From Ruminococcus sp. (lineage in GTDB: Bacteria > Bacillota > Clostridia > Oscillospirales > Ruminococcaceae): 35,874 nucleotides of DNA. The notes below the pieces were generated by a model that did no database searches, had not been told where the DNA came from, and worked only from the letters and a program-made list of their open reading frames with translations. The position numbers and the translations under genes are program-made. How positions within the stretch are numbered: the first letter of the stretch is position 1; the number at the start of each line of letters is the position of its first letter. Positions 22,077-29,526 of the stretch are shown here, one piece after another. The DNA lies in NCBI GenBank assembly GCA_022641595.1, contig JALCDN010000012.1, positions 1-35,874 of the forward strand, read 5' to 3'.

Positions 22077-23519
22077 TTACGGTTGAATTTCATTATTATC
22101 CTGAGGAGCAGGGCAGTTTTTGATAACGAACCAGAAGACTGAGCCTTCACCGATAACGCTGTTTACACCGTAATCGTAATTGTGAAGTTTAAGTATAGCC
22201 TTAACAATAGATAGTCCAAGACCTGTTCCAACAACTTCACGTTTATGATTTTCTGAGCGATAGTACTTATCGAAAATGAGTTTGATTTTGTCTTCTTCGA
22301 TGCCGTCGCCTGTGTCTTTGATTTCGATTCTTACGCCGTCGTCGAGGTTTACCTGTGTAACGAATACCTGTTTGTCGGCACCGGTGTAATTTATTGCATT
22401 GTTGATCAGGTTGTATATGACCTGTTCAATTTTCACGACGTCACAGCATACGATTCTTTCCTCATCGGGATTGAAGTGTATATGGTAGTCCATTTTGCCT
22501 GAGACGCCCTTGTATCTGTCGATAATTTCGCTTAATTTGCCTCTTATTCCGAATTCGGACGGATTAAGTTTTTGTCTGCCGCTTTCGAGCTTGGAGAGGT
22601 CGAGCATATCGTTTACAAGCAGAGCGAGTCTGTCGGTTTCCTCAATAATTATGTTAAGGTGCTGCTGACGTTTCTGAGGATTGTCACCTGAAAGGTCACG
22701 AATCATTTCGGCGTACGCCTTGAGCATAGTAAGAGGTGTTCTTAGGTCGTGTGAAACATTGGCAATCAGGTCACGCTGAAGCGTATCGACCTTTGAAATT
22801 TCCTTACCCGCATAATTAAGTGTATCTGCAAGAAGTTGAGCTTCGGCATAGCCGCCGCCTTCAAAGTGTATATCATAGTTACCGGTAGCCATTTTTCGTG
22901 CAGATTTTGTAATTTTTGTGATAGGTTTGGCAATTTTGTAGGAAACGTAAAGAGAGATTATGAAAGCTAAAACAATTAGAATGAAAGTGATTATCATAAG
23001 CTGACGTTTTATAATTGAAACGGTTGAGCCTACAGGAGCGAGCATTCCGTTAAGAAAAAGGTAAGCCTCAGGGTTTTCCGTACCGCCTATAGCGTAGCCA
23101 TAAAGGAGTACCTCGTTGCCCATATTACTTTGGGCCTTGTAGTAAATTTCTCCGCCGTCCGCGCTTAATATTTCGGGTATATATTTGCGAACAACATTGC
23201 CTCTGCCGTGTATAAGGCAGTCGCCCATAACTTCACGGGAGTACTTACTTCTGCCGTATTTATCGAGGATTTCGATACACAAGTCGTTATCGTTTGCAAC
23301 TTTAGTAAGGACATCTTCATAGTTACTGGAGCCGTATTCATCGATTAGCTCCTCAGCAGCTTGTTTAACGTCAACTACCTTCATTTTTTCGTAGAAGTGT
23401 TCGAGGAAGAGAACCTGAAATATCCAAAGCAGAATGAAGACGAGGACGGTAAAAAGAACGAAGTACAGCCATATTTTAAGACGAAGAGACATATTGTTCA
23501 GTTTATTGAGCAGCTTCAA
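22077..23519 (-). CDS. Sensor histidine kinase, HAMP type
   Basis: The membrane sensor of a two-component system; it should phosphorylate the response regulator encoded just upstream. The 480 residues hold a transmembrane segment (14-38), an extracellular part of about 130 residues, a second segment (173-195), HAMP (196-250), the phosphoacceptor region ANVSHDLRTPLT with His257, and the ATPase boxes NLINNAINY (N), DTGDGI (G1), IFDKYYR (F) and GTGLGLS (G2). The start is read as TTG at 23519, inside the regulator gene (17-base overlap); ATG at 23492 is an alternative and neither has a strong binding site, so coupling is likely. Signal unknown. Confidence 0.92.
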   Translation of the reverse strand: MKLLNKLNNMSLRLKIWLYFVLFTVLVFILLWIFQVLFLEHFYEKMKVVDVKQAAEELIDEYGSSNYEDVLTKVANDNDLCIEILDKYGRSKYSREVMGDCLIHGRGNVVRKYIPEILSADGGEIYYKAQSNMGNEVLLYGYAIGGTENPEAYLFLNGMLAPVGSTVSIIKRQLMIITFILIVLAFIISLYVSYKIAKPITKITKSARKMATGNYDIHFEGGGYAEAQLLADTLNYAGKEISKVDTLQRDLIANVSHDLRTPLTMLKAYAEMIRDLSGDNPQKRQQHLNIIIEETDRLALLVNDMLDLSKLESGRQKLNPSEFGIRGKLSEIIDRYKGVSGKMDYHIHFNPDEERIVCCDVVKIEQVIYNLINNAINYTGADKQVFVTQVNLDDGVRIEIKDTGDGIEEDKIKLIFDKYYRSENHKREVVGTGLGLSIVKAILKLHNYDYGVNSVIGEGSVFWFVIKNCPAPQDNNEIQP

Positions 23520-24183
23520 ATTTATAACCCATGCCTCTTAGCGTAACGATGAATTTACGGTATTCTCCGAGGCTGTTTCTCAGCATTTTTATGTGAGTGT
23601 CAACGGTTCTGTCATCGCCGAAGAAGTCGTAGCCCCAGACTTCTTCAAGTAGCTTGTCACGGCTAAGGGCGATATTTTTGTTCTTGACGAGGTAAAAAAG
23701 TAAATCATATTCTTTAGGCGTCATGGAGGCTTTCTGACCGTTTACATAAACCTCACGACCTGAGAGGTCTATATCCAGACCTTCAAAGGAGATTCTGTCG
23801 TCAGATGCAGATTTTTCAGGAGCAGCTCTGCGTTTCAGTACGGCTTTTACTCTTGCCATTAGTTCTTTTGGCGAAAACGGCTTGACTACATAGTCATCGA
23901 CACCGATTTCAAATCCGAAGAGCTTGTCGTATTCTTCTCCACGGGCGGAGAGCATAATAACCGGAATATTTTTTGTTTTATGGATTTCCTTGCAGGCGGA
24001 GTAGCCGTCGAGTCTTGGCATCATAACGTCCATAATGATGAGGTCGAAGTCCTTATCCTTGCAGATATTGACAGCTTCCATACCGTTTTCGGCTTCGTCA
24101 ACCTCATATTCTTCAAATTCAGCGTATTCCCTGACAACCTTGCGTATATTTATTTCGTCATCGACTATGAGAATTCTTGCCAT
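23503..24183 (-). CDS. OmpR-family response regulator
   Basis: A 226-residue DNA-binding regulator controlled by phosphorylation. The receiver domain (1-120) has acidic Asp8-Asp9, the phospho-acceptor Asp52 in IIMDVMMPR, and the conserved Lys in VVKPFSPKEL. The winged-helix domain (130-224) shows MTPKEYDLLFYLVKN, the recognition helix DDRTVDTHIKMLRNSL and the terminal RGMGYKF. AAGGAGG lies seven bases before the ATG at 24183. Its gene overlaps that of the histidine kinase, its evident partner. A TATAAT near 24214 on the minus strand is a -10 candidate with a poor -35 box, so activation by a regulator, perhaps itself, is possible. Confidence 0.95.
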   Translation of the reverse strand: MARILIVDDEINIRKVVREYAEFEEYEVDEAENGMEAVNICKDKDFDLIIMDVMMPRLDGYSACKEIHKTKNIPVIMLSARGEEYDKLFGFEIGVDDYVVKPFSPKELMARVKAVLKRRAAPEKSASDDRISFEGLDIDLSGREVYVNGQKASMTPKEYDLLFYLVKNKNIALSRDKLLEEVWGYDFFGDDRTVDTHIKMLRNSLGEYRKFIVTLRGMGYKFEAAQ

Positions 24184-24352
24184 ATAAAAACCTCCTTAAA
24201 ATATCGTTGCGTTTATTATAACATAATACAGCATAAAAGTGTACATTTTGTGAAAACTTTTTGCATTTTTATAATTATTCAGTGAAATTGAACGAATAAT
24301 CGTGTGAATCCGCTTTGCACTTGTTTAAAAGATTAAAATATTGCATATTCTC

Positions 24353-24381
24353 TTGACAAATTCAAGTTATTATGATAAAAT
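24353..24381 (+). promoter_or_regulatory. Promoter of tRNA-Ala
   Basis: TTGACA (24353-24358) and TAAAAT (24376-24381), 17 bases apart, about 22 bases before the tRNA. Confidence 0.8.
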
Positions 24382-24403
24382 TCTTTTATCGAATATTGCT
24401 TTT

Positions 24404-24479
24404 GGGGCATTAGCGCAGTTGGGAGCGCACAACACTGGCAGTGTTGGGGTCAGGGGTTCAAGTCCCCTATGCTCCACCA
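24404..24479 (+). tRNA. tRNA-Ala (GGC)
   Basis: 76 bases with encoded CCA. The acceptor GGGGCAT pairs with ATGCTCC and includes the G3-U70 pair that marks alanine tRNAs. The anticodon loop CTGGCAG gives GGC. Confidence 0.95.
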
Positions 24480-24487
24480 AATTTAAT

Positions 24488-24530
24488 ATCTCGCAAATAA
24501 CGATATTTCGTTGTTTGCGAGATTTTTATT
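24488..24530. terminator. Terminator of tRNA-Ala
   Basis: ATCTCGCAAA (24488-24497) pairs with TTTGCGAGAT (24514-24523), with AACGA / TCGTT continuing inside, followed by Ts. It may also stop dinB transcription from the other side. Confidence 0.8.
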
Positions 24531-24543
24531 TTTAGAGGTGCCC
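24529..24543. repeat. Solitary IS5/MITE-B type end
   Basis: TTTTTAGAGGTGCCC is identical to the right end of the MITE at 32123-32280 and is the inverse of the IS5-type left end at 35778. I find no partner end to its left within the tRNA-Ala region, so it is a remnant or a chance match. Confidence 0.4.
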
Positions 24544-24581
24544 TTTAGTAGTTTTGTCAACAATATGGTCATCGCTGAAAA

Positions 24582-25814
24582 TCATCTGAAAGAACCGGGG
24601 AGGGTATTTGCGGTTAATTTTGGATTAAAATCGGACAATTGCACATCCTGCATAAGAATGCCACGTTTAACAATTCCGTAACCGAATTTTTTACGCACAT
24701 TATCAACGGCACGGTTTATGCTCTCACGTCGCAGTGATTTTTCGGCAGCTCCGCAGAAATCGAGCTGAACGCATTCAGAATACGGAACAATATCGGCAGC
24801 GCATACAGAAAGACTTCTTAATGTGATATCTGTTTTGCAGTTTTCCTTATAAAGTCGGAAAGCTGTTTCGGCAATTTCTCCACCGTCAGCAACAATTCCT
24901 GAAAATTTGCATTGAAATGAAAAATGTTCAAGAGCTGAGGTTCTTATGTGCAGCGAAACAGTACGGCAGATAAGGTCTTTTATTCTCAGACGCATGGCGA
25001 CGCCCTCACTTAATGAGTATATCAGTGTTTTCACATCGTCATCGTTTACAAGGTCACGATATGGCGTAACGCCGTTGCTAACTGACTTTACGACAGAGAT
25101 TTCATCATATCTTCGTACAGGAGATTTATCAAGACCGTTGGCATACAGCCATAAATATTCGCCTGATTTTCCAAGCCAGCGTTTAAGCTTTTCAGGATTG
25201 GCTGTGGCGACATCGCCGATTGTCAGAATATAGTGGTCCGAGAGCTTTTTGACTGTTGATTTTCCTGCACCGATCATATCGGATATCGGAAGAGGAAAAA
25301 TTTTCTCCTTAAAATTGTCTTTTGGAATCACAGTTATTGCGTCCGGTTTTTTCATGTCAGATGCGAGCTTTGCAAAAATCTTATTGAAGCTTATACCGAT
25401 TGATACGGTAAGTCCGAGTTCTGATTTTACACGCTGTCTTATAGCTTCTGCAATTTCAATAGGGCTTTTTCTGTTGAAAGTCACGTCCAGCCAGCATTCG
25501 TCAATACCAAAGCTTTCAAGTCTGTCTGAATATTCAAAACATATTGATTTGAAAAGTCTCGAATATTTATAATATCTGGCAAAATTCGGAGTAACCGTTA
25601 TAAGTGACGGACATTTTCTCTTTGCCTCCCAGATTGCTTCTCCGGTTGATACCGAGAATTTTTTTGCAAGTTCATTTTTAGCAAGTATAATTCCGTGACG
25701 TGCCTCTGTACTGCCTGCAACAGCCATAGGTACGTTTTTTAATTTTGGATTGTAAATACATTCAACCGAAGCAAAAAAATTATTGCAGTCTATATGCAGA
25801 ACAGTTCTTTCCAT
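24582..25814 (-). CDS. dinB: DNA polymerase IV (Y family)
   Basis: A low-fidelity polymerase that copies past damaged DNA. The 410-residue protein has the Y-family catalytic motifs LHIDCNNFFASVE (first acidic residue Asp9) and SFGIDECWLDV (second acidic pair; usually SIDE), the GIGISFNKIFAKLASDMKKPD block, and the helix-hairpin-helix IGAGKSTVKKLSDHYI. The little-finger domain fills the rest, but no clear sliding-clamp-binding motif is seen at the C-terminus. I chose the ATG at 25814, preceded by AAAGGTG; the longer TTG start overlaps it. Its promoter is embedded in a double LexA-like palindrome, so SOS induction is expected. Confidence 0.93.
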   Translation of the reverse strand: MERTVLHIDCNNFFASVECIYNPKLKNVPMAVAGSTEARHGIILAKNELAKKFSVSTGEAIWEAKRKCPSLITVTPNFARYYKYSRLFKSICFEYSDRLESFGIDECWLDVTFNRKSPIEIAEAIRQRVKSELGLTVSIGISFNKIFAKLASDMKKPDAITVIPKDNFKEKIFPLPISDMIGAGKSTVKKLSDHYILTIGDVATANPEKLKRWLGKSGEYLWLYANGLDKSPVRRYDEISVVKSVSNGVTPYRDLVNDDDVKTLIYSLSEGVAMRLRIKDLICRTVSLHIRTSALEHFSFQCKFSGIVADGGEIAETAFRLYKENCKTDITLRSLSVCAADIVPYSECVQLDFCGAAEKSLRRESINRAVDNVRKKFGYGIVKRGILMQDVQLSDFNPKLTANTLPGSFR

Positions 25815-25831
25815 AATAACAGCACCTTTCA

Positions 25832-25875
25832 AAAACGTATGTTCTCATTATAGAACATACGTTTTAATTTGTCAA
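25832..25875 (-). promoter_or_regulatory. SOS-type promoter and operator of dinB
   Basis: On the minus strand TTGACA (25870-25875) and TATAAT (25847-25852) are perfect and 17 bases apart. A perfect 14-bp inverted repeat, AAAACGTATGTTCT (25832-25845) and AGAACATACGTTTT (25852-25865), frames the -10 box. Each arm is one base from the Firmicute LexA box GAAC-N4-GTTC. Two repressor dimers could thus cover the promoter. Confidence 0.8.
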
Positions 25876-26022
25876 TAGTTTTTTGCTTCTAAATTTATAA
25901 ACTTTATTTTCCTGAGACTGTTGATAAATCAGAAACTAATTAAAGGGTACCTCTTAGGAATACTGCATAAAGCTACATTTAATGAAAATACTTGTAAATT
26001 TATTTATTTTTTGTGTGAAGTG

Positions 26023-26051
26023 TTGCAATCAGCATTGCATGATGTTATAAT
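26023..26051 (+). promoter_or_regulatory. Promoter of the GH26-PL10-GH9 operon
   Basis: TTGCAA (26023-26028) and TATAAT (26046-26051), 17 bases apart. The leader to the GH26 start is about 200 bases and holds two palindromes, listed next. Confidence 0.65.
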
Positions 26052-26136
26052 TATGTGTGAATGATGAAAATTGTGGGATATTGTACAGTAATATGTTACC
26101 AGAGATATAGTGAACACAATTTTCTTGAAATGTCAG

Positions 26137-26201
26137 TTATATCTCAGGCAAGATATAATAACTTGTTTTCATAAACCTATGAGTGCACCTTTTAAAAGGT
26201 G
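26137..26201 (+). promoter_or_regulatory. Two palindromes in the GH26 leader
   Basis: TTATATCT (26137-26144) and AGATATAA (26151-26158) form a perfect 8-bp inverted repeat with a six-base spacer and overlap a second TATAAT (26154-26159). Next, CACCTTTTAAAAGGTG (26186-26201) is a perfect 16-base palindrome. They may be operator sites or RNA hairpins controlling the cellulosomal operon; no regulator gene is adjacent. Confidence 0.45.
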
Positions 26202-26260
26202 TGTATTTCATAGCTATAGGCAAAATAATAGGCAAATTGTTAATTTTGGAGGAATACAAT

Positions 26261-28093
26261 ATGAATATCAGAACGGCAAAAAAGCTGCTCTGCACATTTA
26301 TTGCGGCTGCTATGACTATAGGCGGTACAGGCAGCTCAGCTATTTTTGAATGCTTCGGTGCAGAAACCAGCACAATAACGGCAGAATTTGAAAAAGGTAC
26401 AACAAGTGGCGGAAAAATTTATTCAGAGGGTTGGTCTGGCAAAAATGAAGCAGGTGATGCTTATGACCTTACAAACGCTTCAGGTGGAGCTTTCTCTTAT
26501 CTTGATCAGAAAGGTACTAAAGTCAGCGTTGAGGTTACAGTACCCGAAACAGGTCTCTATAATCTCAATATCTGTTACTGTCAGCCAAATGATACAAATA
26601 AAAAAGTACAGTATCTCAATGTAAACGGTAAAAATCAAGGCGAAGTAACTTTTCCGTATAATCTTAAATTCGAGGAAACTTCAGCTGGCATTGTTATGCT
26701 TCAGAAAGGCTCTAATACAATAGAATTTGAGGGCTACTGGGGTTACACCTATTTTGATTATCTTAAAGTCTCTCCTGCTGATGAAAGCGTAACTTCACTT
26801 AAACCTTCAAGGACACTATCAAATGCAAAGGCTTCAGATTCAACAAAACGTCTTTATAACTACCTTTGCGATACATATGGCAAGCACATAATCTCAGGTC
26901 AGCAGGAATATTGCGGCTCTCATAACTATAACCTCTATGCTGACCCAACTAATTTTATTAAGGACAATGAAGCTGAATTTACTTATATAAAAGAAAAAAC
27001 AGGCAAAATGTGTGCTATAAGAGGCATAGATTTTCTGAATTACGGTACTTGCTCAGGTTGGGACGATAATGCTGCTGAACGTGCTGCTCAATGGGTTAAT
27101 GAGTATAAGGGAATTGCCACAATTACATGGCATCTCAGCGTTCCGTCCAAAGAGGGCGATACAACAGGTGCTTTTTACGTTAAATCCGCAAGTGCAACAT
27201 ATACAACATTTAGTATCTCAAATGCTCTTAAAGAGGGTACTTGGGAAAATAAAGTACTGATGAAAGACATAGAAATAATTGCAGGCAAACTCAAAATTCT
27301 AAAGGACGCCGATGTTCCTGTGCTGTGGCGTCCATTACACGAGGCCGAGGGCGGCTGGTTCTGGTGGGGTGCAGAGGGTGCTGAGCCTTGCAAAAAGCTC
27401 TATCGTCTGCTTTATGACCAGCTTACAAATGTATACGGTCTTGATAACCTTATCTGGGTATGGACAGGTTCAACTTCTCCTAATGCCTCAAAATGGTACC
27501 CGGGTGACGATGTTGTCGATATAGTCGGCTACGATAAGTATAATGCAAAGGACGGTCTGCCAAACTTAAGTGCAATAAGTGCAACATTCTACAGCCTTGT
27601 AAGTGGTGTAAACGGTAACAAAATGGTCACGATGTCCGAAAACGACACCATTCCGTCTCTTGATAACCTCACAAGCGAAAAAGCAGGTTGGCTCTATTTC
27701 TGCCCTTGGTATATGAATTATCTGACATCTGAACAGAATAATCCTGTTGACAATCTTGTCGAAGTCTATAATAGTGACTACTGCATAACTCTCGACGAGC
27801 TTCCAGACCTCAAAACATACCCTATGGCTTCCGAACAGCCGTCAGCTACAACTTCTACAACATCTTCTTCTGCAACTACGGCTTCAAAATCGGCTACTAT
27901 GCTTGGCGATGCCAATTGCGACGGAAAAATTGATATCTCAGATGTAGTTGCTGTAAGAAGATTCCTTATAAATTCGGAAAAATTTTCGCTTTCTGCAAAT
28001 GGCTTGGCAAATGCCGATGTACATGAAAGCGGTAACGGCATCAATGCTCAGGACGCTGTTGCAATTCAGAAAACTGTATTTGGCTTAAAATAA
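26261..28093 (+). CDS. Dockerin-bearing GH26 beta-mannanase with CBM35
   Basis: A secreted cellulosomal endo-beta-1,4-mannanase. The 610 residues comprise a signal peptide (1 to about 35), a CBM35-like domain (39-174, ending GYTYFDYLKV), a GH26 barrel (about 190-520), a Ser/Thr linker (527-545) and a type I dockerin (548-610). The barrel has LWRPLHEAEGGWFWWG with acid/base Glu361, and VTMSEND with nucleophile Glu460. Dockerin loop 1 is DANCDGKIDISD; loop 2, DVHESGNGINAQD, has the extra residue seen in all four dockerins here. I chose the ATG at 26261 because GGAGG precedes it by eight bases; the longer frame lacks one. PL10 follows after 18 bases. manA in the same window can use released mannose after phosphorylation. 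Confidence 0.93.
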   Translation: MNIRTAKKLLCTFIAAAMTIGGTGSSAIFECFGAETSTITAEFEKGTTSGGKIYSEGWSGKNEAGDAYDLTNASGGAFSYLDQKGTKVSVEVTVPETGLYNLNICYCQPNDTNKKVQYLNVNGKNQGEVTFPYNLKFEETSAGIVMLQKGSNTIEFEGYWGYTYFDYLKVSPADESVTSLKPSRTLSNAKASDSTKRLYNYLCDTYGKHIISGQQEYCGSHNYNLYADPTNFIKDNEAEFTYIKEKTGKMCAIRGIDFLNYGTCSGWDDNAAERAAQWVNEYKGIATITWHLSVPSKEGDTTGAFYVKSASATYTTFSISNALKEGTWENKVLMKDIEIIAGKLKILKDADVPVLWRPLHEAEGGWFWWGAEGAEPCKKLYRLLYDQLTNVYGLDNLIWVWTGSTSPNASKWYPGDDVVDIVGYDKYNAKDGLPNLSAISATFYSLVSGVNGNKMVTMSENDTIPSLDNLTSEKAGWLYFCPWYMNYLTSEQNNPVDNLVEVYNSDYCITLDELPDLKTYPMASEQPSATTSTTSSSATTASKSATMLGDANCDGKIDISDVVAVRRFLINSEKFSLSANGLANADVHESGNGINAQDAVAIQKTVFGLK

Positions 28094-28111
28094 ATTTGAA
28101 GGGGTTTATTT

Positions 28112-29449
28112 ATGAAGAAAGCATTTAAGTTTTGTACTGCAATTCTTGCCGTAATGGCAATAACAGTTGCTCCTGCAAGCGGTCAAATGTACAAAAGCCT
28201 GTCTGTTTCGCCAATAACTGCATCTGCCGCTGACAAAACCGCATATGACTGGAGTGGTATGCTTAAAAAAGACGACAGTTGGTTCAACTCATCTGACGCA
28301 ATTTCAGTTGCCGAGGATATTCTCAAATATCAAAACAGCGATGGCGGCTGGAAAAAAGTTATGGAAGGCAATGCTTCAGGCGACTGGTCAAAATCAACAA
28401 TTGATAATGAAGGCACAACTTCAGAAATCAGATTTCTTGCAAGAGTTTACAAACAAACAGGAACTGAAAAATATAAAAATGCGTGCCTTAAAGCTATAGA
28501 TTTACTTTTAAAATCTCAGTACGATAACGGGGGCTGGCCTCAGTGCTTCGGACTTACAAACGGTTACCACATTCACATAACCTACAATGATGACGCAATG
28601 ATTCATGTTTTACAGATTATGCGTGAAATTGCATCAACAAGCGGAGATTTTACTTTCGTTGACGAAAACTATGCCAACCTCGCAAATAAATCTGTAGAAA
28701 AAGGCATACGTTGCATTCTTGATACACAAATTACTTCTCAAGGTGTTAAAACTGCATGGTGTCAGCAGCATAACGAGAAAACACTTAAACCTGATTCCGC
28801 AAGAGCGTATGAACTTCCGTCAATATGTACAGGCGAAAGTGTAGGTATAGTGAATTTTCTTTTGTCAGTCAAAAATCCTTCAAACGAAATTAAGGAAAGC
28901 ATAAATTCTGCTATCTTATGGATGAAAAAATCTCAGCTTGACGGTATTAAAATAGTTGAGGAAAATGGCGACAAAAAAGTAGTTCAGGACGTAAACGCAA
29001 GCCCTGTCTGGGCAAGATTCTATGAGCTTGATACTAATAAACCTATGTTCGTAGATCGTGACGGCTCAAAGCATTATGACTGGTCCGAAATAAGTCAGGA
29101 ACGCCGTACAGGCTACGCATGGTATGGCTCATGGCCTAACACACTTGTAAAAATGAATACTCTGCCTATTGACGATACAGAGAAAACTACTTATGAAACT
29201 GCTGCTACAACCACTGTGACAACATCATCTTCCTTGTCAAAAATCATCAGAGGAGATTCTAACAATGATGGCAATGTAGATATCTCTGATGTCGTAGCTT
29301 TGCGTAGGTATCTTCTGAATAAGAGTACATATGCACTTTCAGATGAGGCAATCGCTAATTCAGATGTTTCCGGAGACGGTAACGGCATTAACGCTCAGGA
29401 CGCCGTTGCAATTCAGCAGTTCATTATCGGGCTGACAGATTCATTATAA
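28112..29449 (+). CDS. Dockerin-bearing PL10 pectate lyase
   Basis: A secreted lyase that cleaves polygalacturonate (the pectin backbone) by beta-elimination, normally with calcium. The 445 residues comprise a signal peptide (1 to about 39), a PL10 catalytic domain (about 44-352), a short Thr/Ser linker, and a type I dockerin (380-440). PL10 features are YQNSDGGW, NGGWPQ, HITYNDDAM, TAWCQQHN, SARAYELPS and PVWARFYEL; Arg302 in the last is a likely catalytic residue. Dockerin loops are DSNNDGNVDISD and DVSGDGNGINAQD. AAGGGG lies before the ATG. It is the middle gene of the operon with GH26 and GH9, so one transcript supplies enzymes for mannan, pectin and cellulose. Confidence 0.9.
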   Translation: MKKAFKFCTAILAVMAITVAPASGQMYKSLSVSPITASAADKTAYDWSGMLKKDDSWFNSSDAISVAEDILKYQNSDGGWKKVMEGNASGDWSKSTIDNEGTTSEIRFLARVYKQTGTEKYKNACLKAIDLLLKSQYDNGGWPQCFGLTNGYHIHITYNDDAMIHVLQIMREIASTSGDFTFVDENYANLANKSVEKGIRCILDTQITSQGVKTAWCQQHNEKTLKPDSARAYELPSICTGESVGIVNFLLSVKNPSNEIKESINSAILWMKKSQLDGIKIVEENGDKKVVQDVNASPVWARFYELDTNKPMFVDRDGSKHYDWSEISQERRTGYAWYGSWPNTLVKMNTLPIDDTEKTTYETAATTTVTTSSSLSKIIRGDSNNDGNVDISDVVALRRYLLNKSTYALSDEAIANSDVSGDGNGINAQDAVAIQQFIIGLTDSL

Positions 29450-29526
29450 TTTTAGGCAACATTGTGTATATCAGGGACTTTCCTACGAAATTCCCAAAAA
29501 TATTTATTAAAACAGGAGGAAAAATA

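Noticed and set aside
24341-24535. A 64-residue plus-strand ORF
   Set aside because: It runs through tRNA-Ala and its promoter; the protein reading is accidental.
25945-25962. GGGTACCTCTTAGGAA, like a family B MITE end
   Set aside because: Too many differences, and no facing partner end near it.
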